A stretch of DNA of 64,000 nucleotides from DALYJJ01 sp031969915 (GCA_031969915.1 DALYJJ010000016.1:1-64000), one strand, 5' to 3'; shown: positions 25,695 to 35,013, numbered from the stretch's first letter. Program-made: numbers and translations. The notes: generated by a model from the sequence alone, not told the origin.

Positions 25695-28600
25695 TCAATC
25701 CCAGGCGCAGAGGCTCTCGACGAAGGCGGCGGAGCCGTCGCGCACCCAACCGTCCAACTGCGCCACTTCCTTGAGCTGCTGGCCGCGGGGGCGGGGCGCC
25801 AGGGCGAAGCGGCACTCGAACTCGGGCAGCGCCGTGATGTCGCCCCAGAGTTTCTCAAACTGGGCCACCGGAAAGATGTCCTCCTGTCCCTTGCCCCAGC
25901 GCCGCTTCACGTCCTTGAGCGTGATGTAGGTGGGCATCCGCGCCGTCACCGCGCGCACCGCGGAGGCGACGGCGGTCTCGTCGTCCAGGGCGCGGCGGTC
26001 CAGGCGGAACAGTTCGAGGAAGCGATCGACATCGAGCCAGGTGGTTCCGGAGTTGTAATAAGAGAGCTGGAACTCGGCGCGCTCATCGGGCATCGCCAGG
26101 CCTTCCACCAGGCGCAGCCGGCCGTCGATGCGCGCCAGGCCGCCGCCGCGATCCTCGACGTGCCGTTCGATCACTTCGAACGTTGCCGCCGCGCCGCTTT
26201 CGATGTGCGCGGTGAGAATCTCCGGTTCGATATTCGCGCCCAGCGTATCGACGTTGTGGACCATCAGGTATCGAAGCTGCGGCCGCTCCGCAAGCAGGGC
26301 GCGCAGCACGCCGTTGCGCAGCAGGTTGGGCACTTCAAACCAGTGCCCCACCGGGTGCAGGCACTGCATGGGGAGGTTATCGGTATAGTCGGTTCCCTCC
26401 CCCGCGCCGAGGGCCCAGCCCACCAGCGCGGCGTGCAGACTCTCCCGCACCTTCTGCTTCTGCTCGTCGAGCAACTGCTGCGGCGATTCCTCCCAGGCGT
26501 AGCGCAGGTCGCGCACCATGGGGATGAGGCGCAAGCCCACGGCGCGGCCGGGCGACAGGAGCACCGGCCCGGGCGACGCCCCGCGCAACGCACTCACGTA
26601 TTGCTCGATCGGCGCGTGGGTCAGGTAGCTGGTGGTGAAGATGTGGGGCAGCGTGGTCTGGTAGAGGCGGCAGACGCGGCGTGTCTTTGCCAGGTGAATG
26701 TCGATGAAATTGCGGTGCCGGCCGTTCATGCGGTGGAACGGATTGAGACCTTTGACGACGCCCGCGCCGTGCGTCCAGCGGGTCCCCACGCCGCCAGCCA
26801 GCGTGACCGCGGCCACGGCGCCGGCGCGAATTGCGTCCTCCCCGGCCTGAGCGCGGCCGCGCGCGGCGATCAGAATCTCGCCGCGGGGCGCATCCTCGAC
26901 GGTGGTGTTGGCGGGCAGCCGGTTTTGCGCCAGCCCGATGCGCCCGGCGCGGAGATCGGCTCGCACCTTCTCATGCTGTTCCCGGTCGAAACCCAACCGA
27001 TCCAGCAGCCCGGTGAGGCTCCCGTGTTCCGGCCCGGACTCCGCCGCGCGCGGCAGCAGCCGTTCGAAGAGCTGCTCGACGACGCCGGTCATCTCGGGAT
27101 CGCGCTGGCAGGCGGCGCTGAAGCGGCCAAGCTCAGAACGTTTCGCGGCCGGCAGAGAGCGCAGTTCGCGGCGCACCAGCGGCGGGACCGAAAGGGCGTA
27201 GTAGGGCGCGGGCAGCAATGCGCCGGCGCCCGTCTTCAACTCCGCCGACGTTCCGTTCGGATTGATCGCGAAATCGTAAACCACCGGTTCCATGGCGAAG
27301 GGAACGGCGTGCTCCAGGCCCCGCTTGAGAGCGGGCATGATCTCCGCCAAGCGGTCGAGCGCGCGCGGCTGCGCCGCCGGGTCGAAGAGGAAGCCCATGC
27401 CGCCGCCGGCCATGCCGCCGAGCATCCAGAAGCCGTGGAAGCTCTCGCCGAACTCCTGGCGCACGGCTTCGATCAAGCCGTCCGTGTAGTGATTGCCGGC
27501 CCAGGGAATGATGGTTTGGATGGGACCGTTGAAATTCCGGTGCGTGCGCTGGCCAATGCCGCGGATATCGCCCGCGCGCAGGTTCGCGAGGAGTTCGTCA
27601 AACAGGCGCATCGCCTCCAGCCGCCCGTGCCATTCGGCGCCCGAACGAAGCAGATACTTTTCGGTGACCATCTCGAGCACCGGGCCCACATCCTGGGCCA
27701 TACCGCCATGCACCAGCACGAGGCTCCGCTGCAGCCGTTCCCGCACCTGTTGGGAAACGTCCGCTTCGGTCCAGACCGTATGCCTGGGCAGTAATCTCCC
27801 GCGGCTCACGCCGAACTCCGGATCGCTTGCGCCGGCGGCCACGCCCTCGATCAGCTTGATGCCCGGCCACACGCCGCCGGAGTCCTGCCAGCCGCCGCCC
27901 GAACCGCCCAACCACTCCCCGAGGATGGCGCGCGCGGCCACCACGCGGCGCTCCTCTTCCTGCAGGGGGCCGGTGAGCGCAGCGGCCTGTGACGTGGCCC
28001 GCATGCACACGGCGATCAGACACGAGAGCAGGTTCGTTGAAACCGCCAGCCGCGAACCCTTCGGAATGTCGTTCACCTTGCTGACCAGTTCCAGGCCCAG
28101 GCCGGCCGAGCCCAACAGCGTCGCGAACAGGTCGGAGAGCGGGCGGGTGGCTCCCTCCATGCCGGGCGGAACGATGCCCGCGGCGATGACCGCGGCCTTC
28201 AGCAGGCCCAGGTAATCCCGGGCGAAGTCGAAGACTTCGGCGATGGAATGCAGGTCCACGGTGGCGCCGAGGTCGACGCTGGTCAGCCGGAGCACAGGCT
28301 CGTCGATCACCCGCAGATAGCTCTCCACGGGAGGCTTGGGCGAAGCGCCGGGGCGGCGCACGGTGAGATCCACGGAGACGTTGAGCACGCGCGCTCCCTC
28401 GGGGAAATCCATCCCGAGGAAGAAGATGTCGCTCCACCCGCTGTGGCTCAGGTCCATGCGTACGGGCGTGGTCTCGCGCAGCACTGGGAAGAGGCCGGTT
28501 TCCGGATCGGGCCGGGTCAGTTCCGGACGCAGCCGCAGCGGATAATCCGCGGGGTGCCCGGTGCGAAACATCCAGCGGTTGCCCGCCGCGGAGCGGACGC

Positions 28601-29003
28601 TCCGGCGCACCTGGTCGGCCAGTGTCTGAAGTCCGAGGCTGCGATAGGCGGCCGCGAGGGCGCTCGAAAGCGCGGGCGAGGGTCCGCACTCGGCCTGCGT
28701 CTTGAGCAGCAGGCGAATCGCTTCCTCGAACCGGCGTTCGAGCAGGCTCTCGTACGCTTCGTACGGAATCAGGGCGCGGCCCTGCGCCCCGCCCACCGCG
28801 AGATGGAACCGATGAATGGCGTACAGGAAGAACAGCGACCGGACGCGGCGATAGAGGTTGTCCTCGCGCCGCCGGAACTGCTCCAGCTCCTCGCAGTGCG
28901 CCAGCAGTTCGCTGCCGGGCAGGCCCGCGCAGACCGCCTCCAGCGGTTGGTTGCGCAGGGACGGATCGGAGGAGGCGATGATCTCAATCAGACGCGAGGT
29001 CAT
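25695..29003 (-). CDS. Fused fucokinase-like GHMP kinase and UDPGP-type sugar nucleotidyltransferase
   Basis: 1102 residues from ATG 29003, which overlaps the stop of the upstream gene as ATGA. A helical N-terminus (1-150) precedes a GHMP kinase domain: ATP loop DIPKGSRLAVSTN (312-324), fucokinase-like GGWQDSGGVWPGI (370-382) and the third motif GGMAGGGMGF (529-538). The C-terminal half carries a pyrophosphorylase: TLAGGVGTRW (734-743), KGLNPF with K751, then HPVGHWFEV and VHNVDTLGANIEPE. The first half likely phosphorylates a sugar at C1 and the second makes the NDP-sugar. The order is kinase then pyrophosphorylase, the reverse of Bacteroides Fkp. It is paired with a GalU-like gene and sits near gmd and fcl. 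Confidence 0.8.
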   Translation of the reverse strand: MTSRLIEIIASSDPSLRNQPLEAVCAGLPGSELLAHCEELEQFRRREDNLYRRVRSLFFLYAIHRFHLAVGGAQGRALIPYEAYESLLERRFEEAIRLLLKTQAECGPSPALSSALAAAYRSLGLQTLADQVRRSVRSAAGNRWMFRTGHPADYPLRLRPELTRPDPETGLFPVLRETTPVRMDLSHSGWSDIFFLGMDFPEGARVLNVSVDLTVRRPGASPKPPVESYLRVIDEPVLRLTSVDLGATVDLHSIAEVFDFARDYLGLLKAAVIAAGIVPPGMEGATRPLSDLFATLLGSAGLGLELVSKVNDIPKGSRLAVSTNLLSCLIAVCMRATSQAAALTGPLQEEERRVVAARAILGEWLGGSGGGWQDSGGVWPGIKLIEGVAAGASDPEFGVSRGRLLPRHTVWTEADVSQQVRERLQRSLVLVHGGMAQDVGPVLEMVTEKYLLRSGAEWHGRLEAMRLFDELLANLRAGDIRGIGQRTHRNFNGPIQTIIPWAGNHYTDGLIEAVRQEFGESFHGFWMLGGMAGGGMGFLFDPAAQPRALDRLAEIMPALKRGLEHAVPFAMEPVVYDFAINPNGTSAELKTGAGALLPAPYYALSVPPLVRRELRSLPAAKRSELGRFSAACQRDPEMTGVVEQLFERLLPRAAESGPEHGSLTGLLDRLGFDREQHEKVRADLRAGRIGLAQNRLPANTTVEDAPRGEILIAARGRAQAGEDAIRAGAVAAVTLAGGVGTRWTHGAGVVKGLNPFHRMNGRHRNFIDIHLAKTRRVCRLYQTTLPHIFTTSYLTHAPIEQYVSALRGASPGPVLLSPGRAVGLRLIPMVRDLRYAWEESPQQLLDEQKQKVRESLHAALVGWALGAGEGTDYTDNLPMQCLHPVGHWFEVPNLLRNGVLRALLAERPQLRYLMVHNVDTLGANIEPEILTAHIESGAAATFEVIERHVEDRGGGLARIDGRLRLVEGLAMPDERAEFQLSYYNSGTTWLDVDRFLELFRLDRRALDDETAVASAVRAVTARMPTYITLKDVKRRWGKGQEDIFPVAQFEKLWGDITALPEFECRFALAPRPRGQQLKEVAQLDGWVRDGSAAFVESLCAWD

Positions 29004-29863
29004 TTCGCAGGCGCCCCCAAGGCGGCGTCCGCCTGGCGTTGGGCCAGCAGCCCGACAAGCAACGCCAGCACCTCTTCCCGGTCCTCGCCCTCCAGCCCGA
29101 TTGCCAGTTGCGCGTTCAGCAGGCCGTACCGGACGCCGACGTCGTACCGATGCGCGGTCTCTACTTCCAACGCCAGGTACTTTTCCTGGCGCGCCAGTTC
29201 GTTCAGCGCGGCGGAAAGCGATACCGGCCCGGCCGCCTCTCCGATCAGGCGCTCGATCAGGCGGAAGATGGATGGCGTGAGAACGTGCATTCCGAAGAAG
29301 CAGAGATAGTAGCCGCTCCGCAGGCCGGTGACGACCAGCGACTGCTCGGCCTCTGTGGGCGTCGGCTTCTCCCGGACGGCATCGACGCGGTAGAGCGAAC
29401 GGCTGCCCCGAACCGGCTGGCCGCCCACCACGCCGAACCGCGGCAGCAGGTGCTCCCGGGTGGCTTTCACGGCGGAGATGCTGCACCCTTCCGCAGCGGC
29501 CACCTGCATCAGGCGCCGGGCACTTTCGCCGCCGCCGGAGTAAATGTGGTCGCCCACCAGGTGCAGGAACGCGTCGGAGCCCACAAACTCCTCGGCGCCG
29601 GAAAGCGCCTGTGCATAGCCCGCGGGCCGGAGCTGCGGCAGAAACGTGATGCCGCCCGATCCGCTCCGGAGCGACTGCCGGTACAGGTCCTCGTCGCCCG
29701 GGTTGACGATGACACAGATCTCCTCGATGCCCGCCCGGCGGGTGTCTTCGAGAATCACTTCGAGGACTGTCTTTTCCAGTCCTTCCCGGTCGATCAGGGT
29801 CTGCAGCGGAAGCGCGCGCTGCCGTGGATTGGCCGCCGTGATTACGGCTTTCTTGAGCGTCAT
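29000..29863 (-). CDS. Divergent GalU-like sugar-1-phosphate nucleotidyltransferase
   Basis: 287 residues from ATG 29863 (MTLKKAVITAAN). The fold follows GalU: KKAVITAA strand, TVLEVILEDTRRAGIEEICVIV, PAGYAQALSGAEEFVGSDAFLHLVGDHIYSG with the metal-site D105, and VVTGLRSGYYLCFFGMHVLTPSIF. However the nucleotide-binding signature, normally AAGxGTRxLPxTK, reads AANPRQRALPLQTL, lacking GxGTR. Activity is therefore doubtful, and the protein may be a regulatory or inactive partner of the pyrophosphorylase encoded by the overlapping next gene. It is divergent from the UDP-sugar dehydrogenase gene at 30086, with about 220 bp between the starts for promoters. Confidence 0.75.
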   Translation of the reverse strand: MTLKKAVITAANPRQRALPLQTLIDREGLEKTVLEVILEDTRRAGIEEICVIVNPGDEDLYRQSLRSGSGGITFLPQLRPAGYAQALSGAEEFVGSDAFLHLVGDHIYSGGGESARRLMQVAAAEGCSISAVKATREHLLPRFGVVGGQPVRGSRSLYRVDAVREKPTPTEAEQSLVVTGLRSGYYLCFFGMHVLTPSIFRLIERLIGEAAGPVSLSAALNELARQEKYLALEVETAHRYDVGVRYGLLNAQLAIGLEGEDREEVLALLVGLLAQRQADAALGAPAK

Positions 29864-30041
29864 AGGCACACCAAACACTGCAATTGTAAGCCGCAAGGCC
29901 AGGCCGTGATGCGGAGACCCTGCGTACCGGTACTCCTATCGGCAGACCTGCCGGCGAAGAGGATGAGCTAAACTCTGATGTATCCGCCGGGGAACTGTTG
30001 AAAAACGCCCAAACTGCCGAAAGACCTACGAAGGAGCATCA

Positions 30042-30061
30042 GAAGACGTAGGAAGACGTAG
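30042..30061. repeat. Two tandem 10-bp repeats upstream of UDP-sugar dehydrogenase gene
   Basis: GAAGACGTAG is present twice in tandem (30042-30051, 30052-30061), with a partial third copy GAAGATGAC. The repeats end 24 bp before ATG 30086, just upstream of the ribosome binding site GAGAGGA. They could be a binding site or a slippage product. Confidence 0.6.
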
Positions 30062-30085
30062 GAAGATGACCCGAGAGGAAAAACG

Positions 30086-31414
30086 ATGAGCGTACCGAGT
30101 AGCGTGACCCCTTCCAGCACTGAGATGCTCGCAGAACGGATTAGCAACAAGTCGGCCCGAGTAGGCATTATTGGATTGGGCTACGTGGGACTGCCCTTGG
30201 CGGTCGAATTCGCGTCGGCCGGCTACTCGGTGGTAGGCATCGAGTTGCAGGAGAGCAAGGTCGCCTCGATCAACTCGGGCGAATCGTATGTGCAGGACGT
30301 CCCAACGGAGCGGCTGAAACCCCTCGTTGAGGCCGGTTTGCTGCGCGCGACTACGGATTTCTCCGTAATCGCCGAGTTGGACACCGTCAACATCTGCGTG
30401 CCGACCCCGCTTCGGAAGACCAAAGACCCGGACATGAGCTATATCGTGTCGGCCTGCGACGCGATTGCGCCGCACCTTCACACGGGGATGCTGATCGTGC
30501 TGGAATCGACTACCTATCCGGGGACCACGGACGAATTGCTGTTGCCCCGATTCGAGTCGACCGGGCTGCAGGCAGGCAAGGACTTCTTCCTGTGCTTTTC
30601 ACCCGAGCGGGTGGACCCCGGTAATGAGCGCTACCAAACGAAGAACATCCCGAAGGTGGTGGGCGGCGTGACGCCGGAGTGCACGAAGATGGGCGCCCGG
30701 TTTTACGCCCAGACGCTGGAAACGGTGGTGCCGGTGACCAACGCGCGGGTCGCGGAGATGGTCAAGTTGCTGGAGAACACGTTCCGGATGATCAACATCG
30801 GCCTGGTGAACGAGTTGGCCATGATGTGCGACCGGATCGATATCAACGTGTGGGAAGTGATCGATGCGGCCGCCACCAAGCCGTTCGGTTTCATGCCGTT
30901 TTACCCCGGGCCGGGATTAGGCGGACACTGCATCCCTGTGGATCCGTTCTACCTGTCCTGGAAGACGAAACAAGCGGGGATCGAAGCGCGGTTCATCGAA
31001 CTGGCAGGCTACATCAATGGACAGATGCCGGAGTTTGTCCTGGACAAGATCGCTCGGGCGCTGAACGATGCCGGGAAGCCCCTGCGGGGTTCAAGGGTGC
31101 ACTTGCTGGGTGTCGCCTACAAGAAAGACATCGACGACGTCCGGGAGTCACCGGCGCTGGACATCATGCACCTGCTGCGCTCCTGGGGGGCGCACGTCAG
31201 CTATTCCGACTCGTATGTCCCCAAGGTGCGAATGGAGGACGGAGTCTACGAATCGGCGCCGCTGTATCCGGCCGTGGCCGAAGCGGATTGCGTGGTGATC
31301 GTCACCAATCACCGGGACGTGGACTATCAGGACGTCCTGGCGAAGGCCCAGTTGGTGGTGGACACCCGAAACGCCCTCAAGAACGCCGAGTCGCCGAAGC
31401 TCTGCCGGCTGTAG
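30086..31414 (+). CDS. UDP-sugar (UDP-N-acetylglucosamine/-mannosamine type) 6-dehydrogenase
   Basis: 442 residues. NAD motif VGIIGLGYVGLPLA (about 26-39), conserved K227 in EMVKLLENTFR, and the catalytic cysteine C282 in GPGLGGHCIPVDPFYL complete the UDP-glucose/UDP-HexNAc dehydrogenase family set. The C-terminal domain has GVAYKKDIDDVRESPALD. The closest type by layout is WbpA/VipA (UDP-GlcNAc or UDP-GalNAc dehydrogenase), which makes uronic acids for surface polysaccharides by two-step NAD oxidation. A good ribosome binding site (GAGAGGA) precedes ATG 30086. It leads a plus-strand unit with gmd (16 bp gap) and fcl (6 bp gap). Confidence 0.9.
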   Translation: MSVPSSVTPSSTEMLAERISNKSARVGIIGLGYVGLPLAVEFASAGYSVVGIELQESKVASINSGESYVQDVPTERLKPLVEAGLLRATTDFSVIAELDTVNICVPTPLRKTKDPDMSYIVSACDAIAPHLHTGMLIVLESTTYPGTTDELLLPRFESTGLQAGKDFFLCFSPERVDPGNERYQTKNIPKVVGGVTPECTKMGARFYAQTLETVVPVTNARVAEMVKLLENTFRMINIGLVNELAMMCDRIDINVWEVIDAAATKPFGFMPFYPGPGLGGHCIPVDPFYLSWKTKQAGIEARFIELAGYINGQMPEFVLDKIARALNDAGKPLRGSRVHLLGVAYKKDIDDVRESPALDIMHLLRSWGAHVSYSDSYVPKVRMEDGVYESAPLYPAVAEADCVVIVTNHRDVDYQDVLAKAQLVVDTRNALKNAESPKLCRL

Positions 31415-31430
31415 AAGGGGAGAAGAACGC

Positions 31431-32447
31431 ATGAAGCGCGCATTGATCACCGGCGTTACGGGACAGGACGGGTCGTACCTCGCCGAGTTGCTGTTGCAGA
31501 AGGGATACGAGGTTCACGGCCTGAAGCGGCGCTCGAGTAGCTTCAACACGGACCGGTTGGAGGGGATTTACGTCGACCTGCACGAGAGCAGCCGGTTCTT
31601 CCTGCATTACGGGGACCTGTCCGATGCCAGCGGCCTGGTCCGGCTCCTCTACGAGATTCGGCCGGACGAGGTGTACAACCTGGCGGCCCAGAGCCATGTG
31701 CGAGTCAGCTTCGATGTGCCGGAGTACACCTCGGACATTACCGCCACGGGAGCGTTGCGGCTGCTAGAGGGAATCCGCCTGGCCGGTCTCAAGTCGCGCT
31801 TCTACCAGGCGTCCTCCAGCGAGATGTATGGTTCGACGCCGCCTCCCCAGAACGAAGAGACGAGGTTTCATCCGCGCAGCCCCTATGCCTGCGCGAAGCT
31901 GTTCGCACACTCGATCACGGTGAACTATCGCGAAAGCTACGGCCTGCACGCTTCAAGCGGCATTCTGTTTAACCATGAGTCTCCACGGCGAGGTGAGACC
32001 TTCGTCACGCGCAAGATCACACGGGCCGTCGCTCACATCAAGTTCGGGCTCCAGCAGAAGCTGTACATGGGGAACCTGGACGCACGGCGGGACTGGGGCT
32101 ACGCCCCCGAGTACGTCGAGGCCATGTGGCGCATGTTGCAACAGGATGCCCCGTCCGACTATGTAGTCGGTACCGGGGAGATGGTGTCCGTCAAGGAGTT
32201 CCTGCAAGCCGCGTTCGAGCGCGCGGACCTCGATTGGAAAGAACACGTCGAAATCGATCCGCGGTACTTCCGCCCGGCGGAGGTGGATTCACTGCAGGCC
32301 GATCCGCGCAGGGCTCGCGAGATCCTCGGTTGGGAAGCACGTACGACCTACCGGGAGTTGGTGAACATCATGGTGGACGCGGAGATGGCGGATCTGCGGA
32401 GGCAAGCCGCGGGCGAGTTGCGGACGGTGACCTCTGCCAGGGGTTGA
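31431..32447 (+). CDS. gmd: GDP-mannose 4,6-dehydratase
   Basis: 338 residues, normal for Gmd. NADP motif ITGVTGQDGSYLAELLL (6-22), catalytic SSSEMYG (S128-S130/E131), and the YxxxK pair Y152/K156 in PYACAKLFAH. Family-diagnostic SPRRGETFVTRKITRAV and RRDWGYAPEYVEAMW are present. It converts GDP-D-mannose to GDP-4-keto-6-deoxy-D-mannose in the cytoplasm, the first step to GDP-L-fucose and related 6-deoxy sugars. The next gene encodes the following enzyme, with only 6 bp between them. A GAAGGGGAGAAG ribosome binding site lies just before ATG 31431. Confidence 0.95.
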   Translation: MKRALITGVTGQDGSYLAELLLQKGYEVHGLKRRSSSFNTDRLEGIYVDLHESSRFFLHYGDLSDASGLVRLLYEIRPDEVYNLAAQSHVRVSFDVPEYTSDITATGALRLLEGIRLAGLKSRFYQASSSEMYGSTPPPQNEETRFHPRSPYACAKLFAHSITVNYRESYGLHASSGILFNHESPRRGETFVTRKITRAVAHIKFGLQQKLYMGNLDARRDWGYAPEYVEAMWRMLQQDAPSDYVVGTGEMVSVKEFLQAAFERADLDWKEHVEIDPRYFRPAEVDSLQADPRRAREILGWEARTTYRELVNIMVDAEMADLRRQAAGELRTVTSARG

Positions 32448-32453
32448 TCAGCA

Positions 32454-33404
32454 ATGGACTTGCGAAACAAGCGAATTTGCGTGACGGGCGGCGCGGGCTT
32501 CTTCGGCTCGTTTCTGGTAGAGGAATTGCGCGCGCGCGGCGCGACGGAGATTTTCGTGCCTCGGCGGCGCGCCTACGACCTGACCACTCGCGACGGAATC
32601 GAGCGGATGTTCGCCGATGCCCGGCCCCAAGTCCTGTTCCATTTGGCGGCCGTGGTCGGCGGCATCGGCGCCAATCGGGCGGAGCCTGGGCGCTTCTTCT
32701 ATGAGAACGCCATTATGGGCGTCGAATTGATGGAGAAGGCCCGGCTGGCCGGTGTCGAGAAGTCGATCGTTGCCGGGACGATCTGTTCCTATCCGAAGTT
32801 CGCTCCGCTTCCGTTCCACGAGGATGCGCTGTGGGACGGCTACCCGGAGGAAACCAATGCACCGTATGGCATCGCCAAGAAGGCGGTGCTGGTGCAGTGC
32901 CAGTCCTACCGGCAACAGTACGGAACCAACAGCATCTTTCTGATGCCCGTGAACCTGTACGGGCCGCGGGACAACTTCGACCTCGAGTCGTCGCACGTCA
33001 TCCCCGCGCTCATCCGGAAGTGCGTGGAGGCGCGCGAGGCGGGCGCCAGGCAGATCGTCTGCTGGGGCGACGGTTCGCCGACTCGCGAGTTCCTCTTCGT
33101 CCGGGACGCCGCTCGAGCGTTCGCCCTGGCGGCGGAACGGTACGATGGCCCGGAGCCGGTGAACATCGGCAGTAGCTGGGAGATCCCCATCCGCGAACTG
33201 GTGGAAACCGTCGCCGCCGTGTGCGGGTTTCAGGGCGAGATCGTCTGGGATACCACGAAGCCCAACGGACAGCCTCGGCGGCGGCTCGACACCCGGCGCG
33301 CGGAGGAGTTCTTCGGCTTCAAAGCGCAGGTCCGGTTGAAAGAGGGGCTGGAGGAAACCGTGGCCTGGTACCTGCAACACCGCACTGTGGCCGCAGCCAC
33401 GTGA
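32454..33404 (+). CDS. fcl: GDP-L-fucose synthase
   Basis: 316 residues. SDR fold with NADP motif VTGGAGFFGSFLVEEL (10-25), VVGGIGANRAEPGRFFYEN (family-specific), catalytic Ser/Cys in GTICSYPKF (about 108-116) and Y138/K142 in PYGIAKKAV. The family residue H in SSHVIPALIRK is present. It is the bifunctional 3,5-epimerase/4-reductase that turns the product of Gmd into GDP-L-fucose. With the adjacent gmd it completes the de novo pathway, while the fucokinase-like fusion at 25695 could supply a salvage route. It ends 28 bp before the TonB-like gene. Confidence 0.95.
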   Translation: MDLRNKRICVTGGAGFFGSFLVEELRARGATEIFVPRRRAYDLTTRDGIERMFADARPQVLFHLAAVVGGIGANRAEPGRFFYENAIMGVELMEKARLAGVEKSIVAGTICSYPKFAPLPFHEDALWDGYPEETNAPYGIAKKAVLVQCQSYRQQYGTNSIFLMPVNLYGPRDNFDLESSHVIPALIRKCVEAREAGARQIVCWGDGSPTREFLFVRDAARAFALAAERYDGPEPVNIGSSWEIPIRELVETVAAVCGFQGEIVWDTTKPNGQPRRRLDTRRAEEFFGFKAQVRLKEGLEETVAWYLQHRTVAAAT

Positions 33405-33432
33405 TGGGCTGCCGCCAACACCGGACGCAGCC

Positions 33433-35013
33433 ATGCCGCAGATAAGAATCCGGTTTGTACCCAGTACGTTCTCCCGGTCGAGCGGCGGCTGGAATCCCCG
33501 CGGCTTCTTGACGTCCTTTGCCCTTCACTGCGCCGTCGCGGCCGTTCTGTTCAACATGGAACCCGCGACGTTCCGGCCTTCGCCGGACCGCCTACGCTTC
33601 GTTGTCCGGCCCCTTCCGGCTCGGGAGCCCTTGATCTGGTATACGCCGAAGAAGCTGCCCACCATTGAACCCACGCAGAAGTTCGGCGAAGGTCCGGTCG
33701 CGCGCGGGGAACAGAAGAGCGACGGCGAAGTGGTGATTGCCCGGTCTCCCGACGCCCGCTCGAAGAGCCAACTCATCTTCCAGCCCGAATCGCCCAAGCT
33801 GCTCGACAAAGAGGTTCCCTCACCGAATCTCCTGGGCGCGCAGCCCAAAGCCGCGCCGCGAAAGTTCGAGCCCCCGCCGGAGGCCCCCAAACCGGCCGCG
33901 CCCTCCGCGGCTCCCGCCCTGGCGGCGCCGGAGATCAAGGTGTCGCAAGCGCCCCGGCCGGAGGATCTCAGCCAACTGGCCGCCGTCCGCATCAAAGCCC
34001 AGCCGCGCGCGTTCGAGCCGCCCAAGCCGAAACTCACGCTTCCCGAGGGAGCCGTGTTGGACGGGCCGCCTCCGGAGATCTCGGGCTCGGGGAAAGCAAC
34101 CGCGGCCGGGGGCACTTCGCTGCTTGCAGCGGGCCCGGCGGTCCGGGCGCCGAAGCCTGCGCCGAAACCGTTCACCCCGCCCACCGGCTCGGGCAACGCT
34201 TCCGGCAATGGATCGGGCCCGGGCGGAACGGGCCAGGGCGTGGGCCTTCTGCCCGATGCCGGCATCGACGTGTCCCGAGGGACGGGGTCGGTCCCCCAGG
34301 CCGTCGTGGTTGGCTTGAATCCGACCGCGAGCGGCCCGCCTCCGCCCGGTTCCCTTCCGGGCAGTTTTTCGCGCGCGCCGAACACGGGCCCGGCGGCGAG
34401 CGGCGACTTGACGGGCCGCGCCGATGCGCGGATCCCCGACCTCATGGTCCGCGGCGGCGGTTCGGGTGCTCCGGTTCCCCCTCCGCCGGTGGGCCGATCC
34501 ACGAGCCGGCAGGAGATCGTCTTCGAGATCCCGCCCAACCAATACGGCAACACGTTTTCGGCGCCTCTGCGGCCGAACGCGGGCACGGTCCCGCCCACGA
34601 TCGAACGGCTGTTTCCGGGCCGCTCCGTCTATGCGCTGGTGATTCCTCCGCCGAAAATGAACCTCTACACGGACGACTGGGTCATCTGGTTCGCCGAGAA
34701 GGCGCCGCAGGCCGGCTCACAGAACCCCACGCTTCGCCCGCCGCTGCCGGCTCGAAAGCGGGGCGGCGTCGTACCCGACTCCGTTCTCGAGGCCACCGAC
34801 GAGCGCGTTCGATTCCGCGTCTCGATCAGCGTCACTGGTCAACCCGAAAACGCAACGCTCGCGCGCCCGCCGAGAATCGCGGACGCCCAAGCGGCGCTGG
34901 CGGACCTGATGAGCTGGGAGTTCCACCCGTCAACCAGAAATGGCGAGCCGGTGGAGGTGGATGCGGTGATCGAAGTCGCGGTGCGGCTGCCGCGACTGAC
35001 CTCGAAGCCGTAA
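33433..35013 (+). CDS. TonB-like energy-transducing protein with long Pro/Gly-rich linker
   Basis: 526 residues. A single N-terminal transmembrane segment (GFLTSFALHCAVAAVLFN, about 24-41) is followed by a long periplasmic region rich in Pro, Ala and Gly (about 80-360; PKAAPRKFEPPPEAPKPAAP, GSGNASGNGSGPGGTGQG). The C-terminus (VRFRVSISVTGQPENATLARPPRIADAQAALADLMSWEF...) resembles the TonB C-terminal domain in spacing: a strand, a small-residue turn and W-F near the end. It probably links the inner membrane to an outer-membrane receptor. No ExbB/ExbD genes are adjacent, so energy coupling would use distant partners. It ends exactly against the convergent gene. Confidence 0.7.
   Translation: MPQIRIRFVPSTFSRSSGGWNPRGFLTSFALHCAVAAVLFNMEPATFRPSPDRLRFVVRPLPAREPLIWYTPKKLPTIEPTQKFGEGPVARGEQKSDGEVVIARSPDARSKSQLIFQPESPKLLDKEVPSPNLLGAQPKAAPRKFEPPPEAPKPAAPSAAPALAAPEIKVSQAPRPEDLSQLAAVRIKAQPRAFEPPKPKLTLPEGAVLDGPPPEISGSGKATAAGGTSLLAAGPAVRAPKPAPKPFTPPTGSGNASGNGSGPGGTGQGVGLLPDAGIDVSRGTGSVPQAVVVGLNPTASGPPPPGSLPGSFSRAPNTGPAASGDLTGRADARIPDLMVRGGGSGAPVPPPPVGRSTSRQEIVFEIPPNQYGNTFSAPLRPNAGTVPPTIERLFPGRSVYALVIPPPKMNLYTDDWVIWFAEKAPQAGSQNPTLRPPLPARKRGGVVPDSVLEATDERVRFRVSISVTGQPENATLARPPRIADAQAALADLMSWEFHPSTRNGEPVEVDAVIEVAVRLPRLTSKP

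Noticed and set aside
26160..27794. 544-codon plus-strand frame inside the kinase-pyrophosphorylase fusion
   Set aside because: The minus strand carries GHMP and UDPGP motifs in one continuous frame. The plus frame is a His/Arg-rich shadow.
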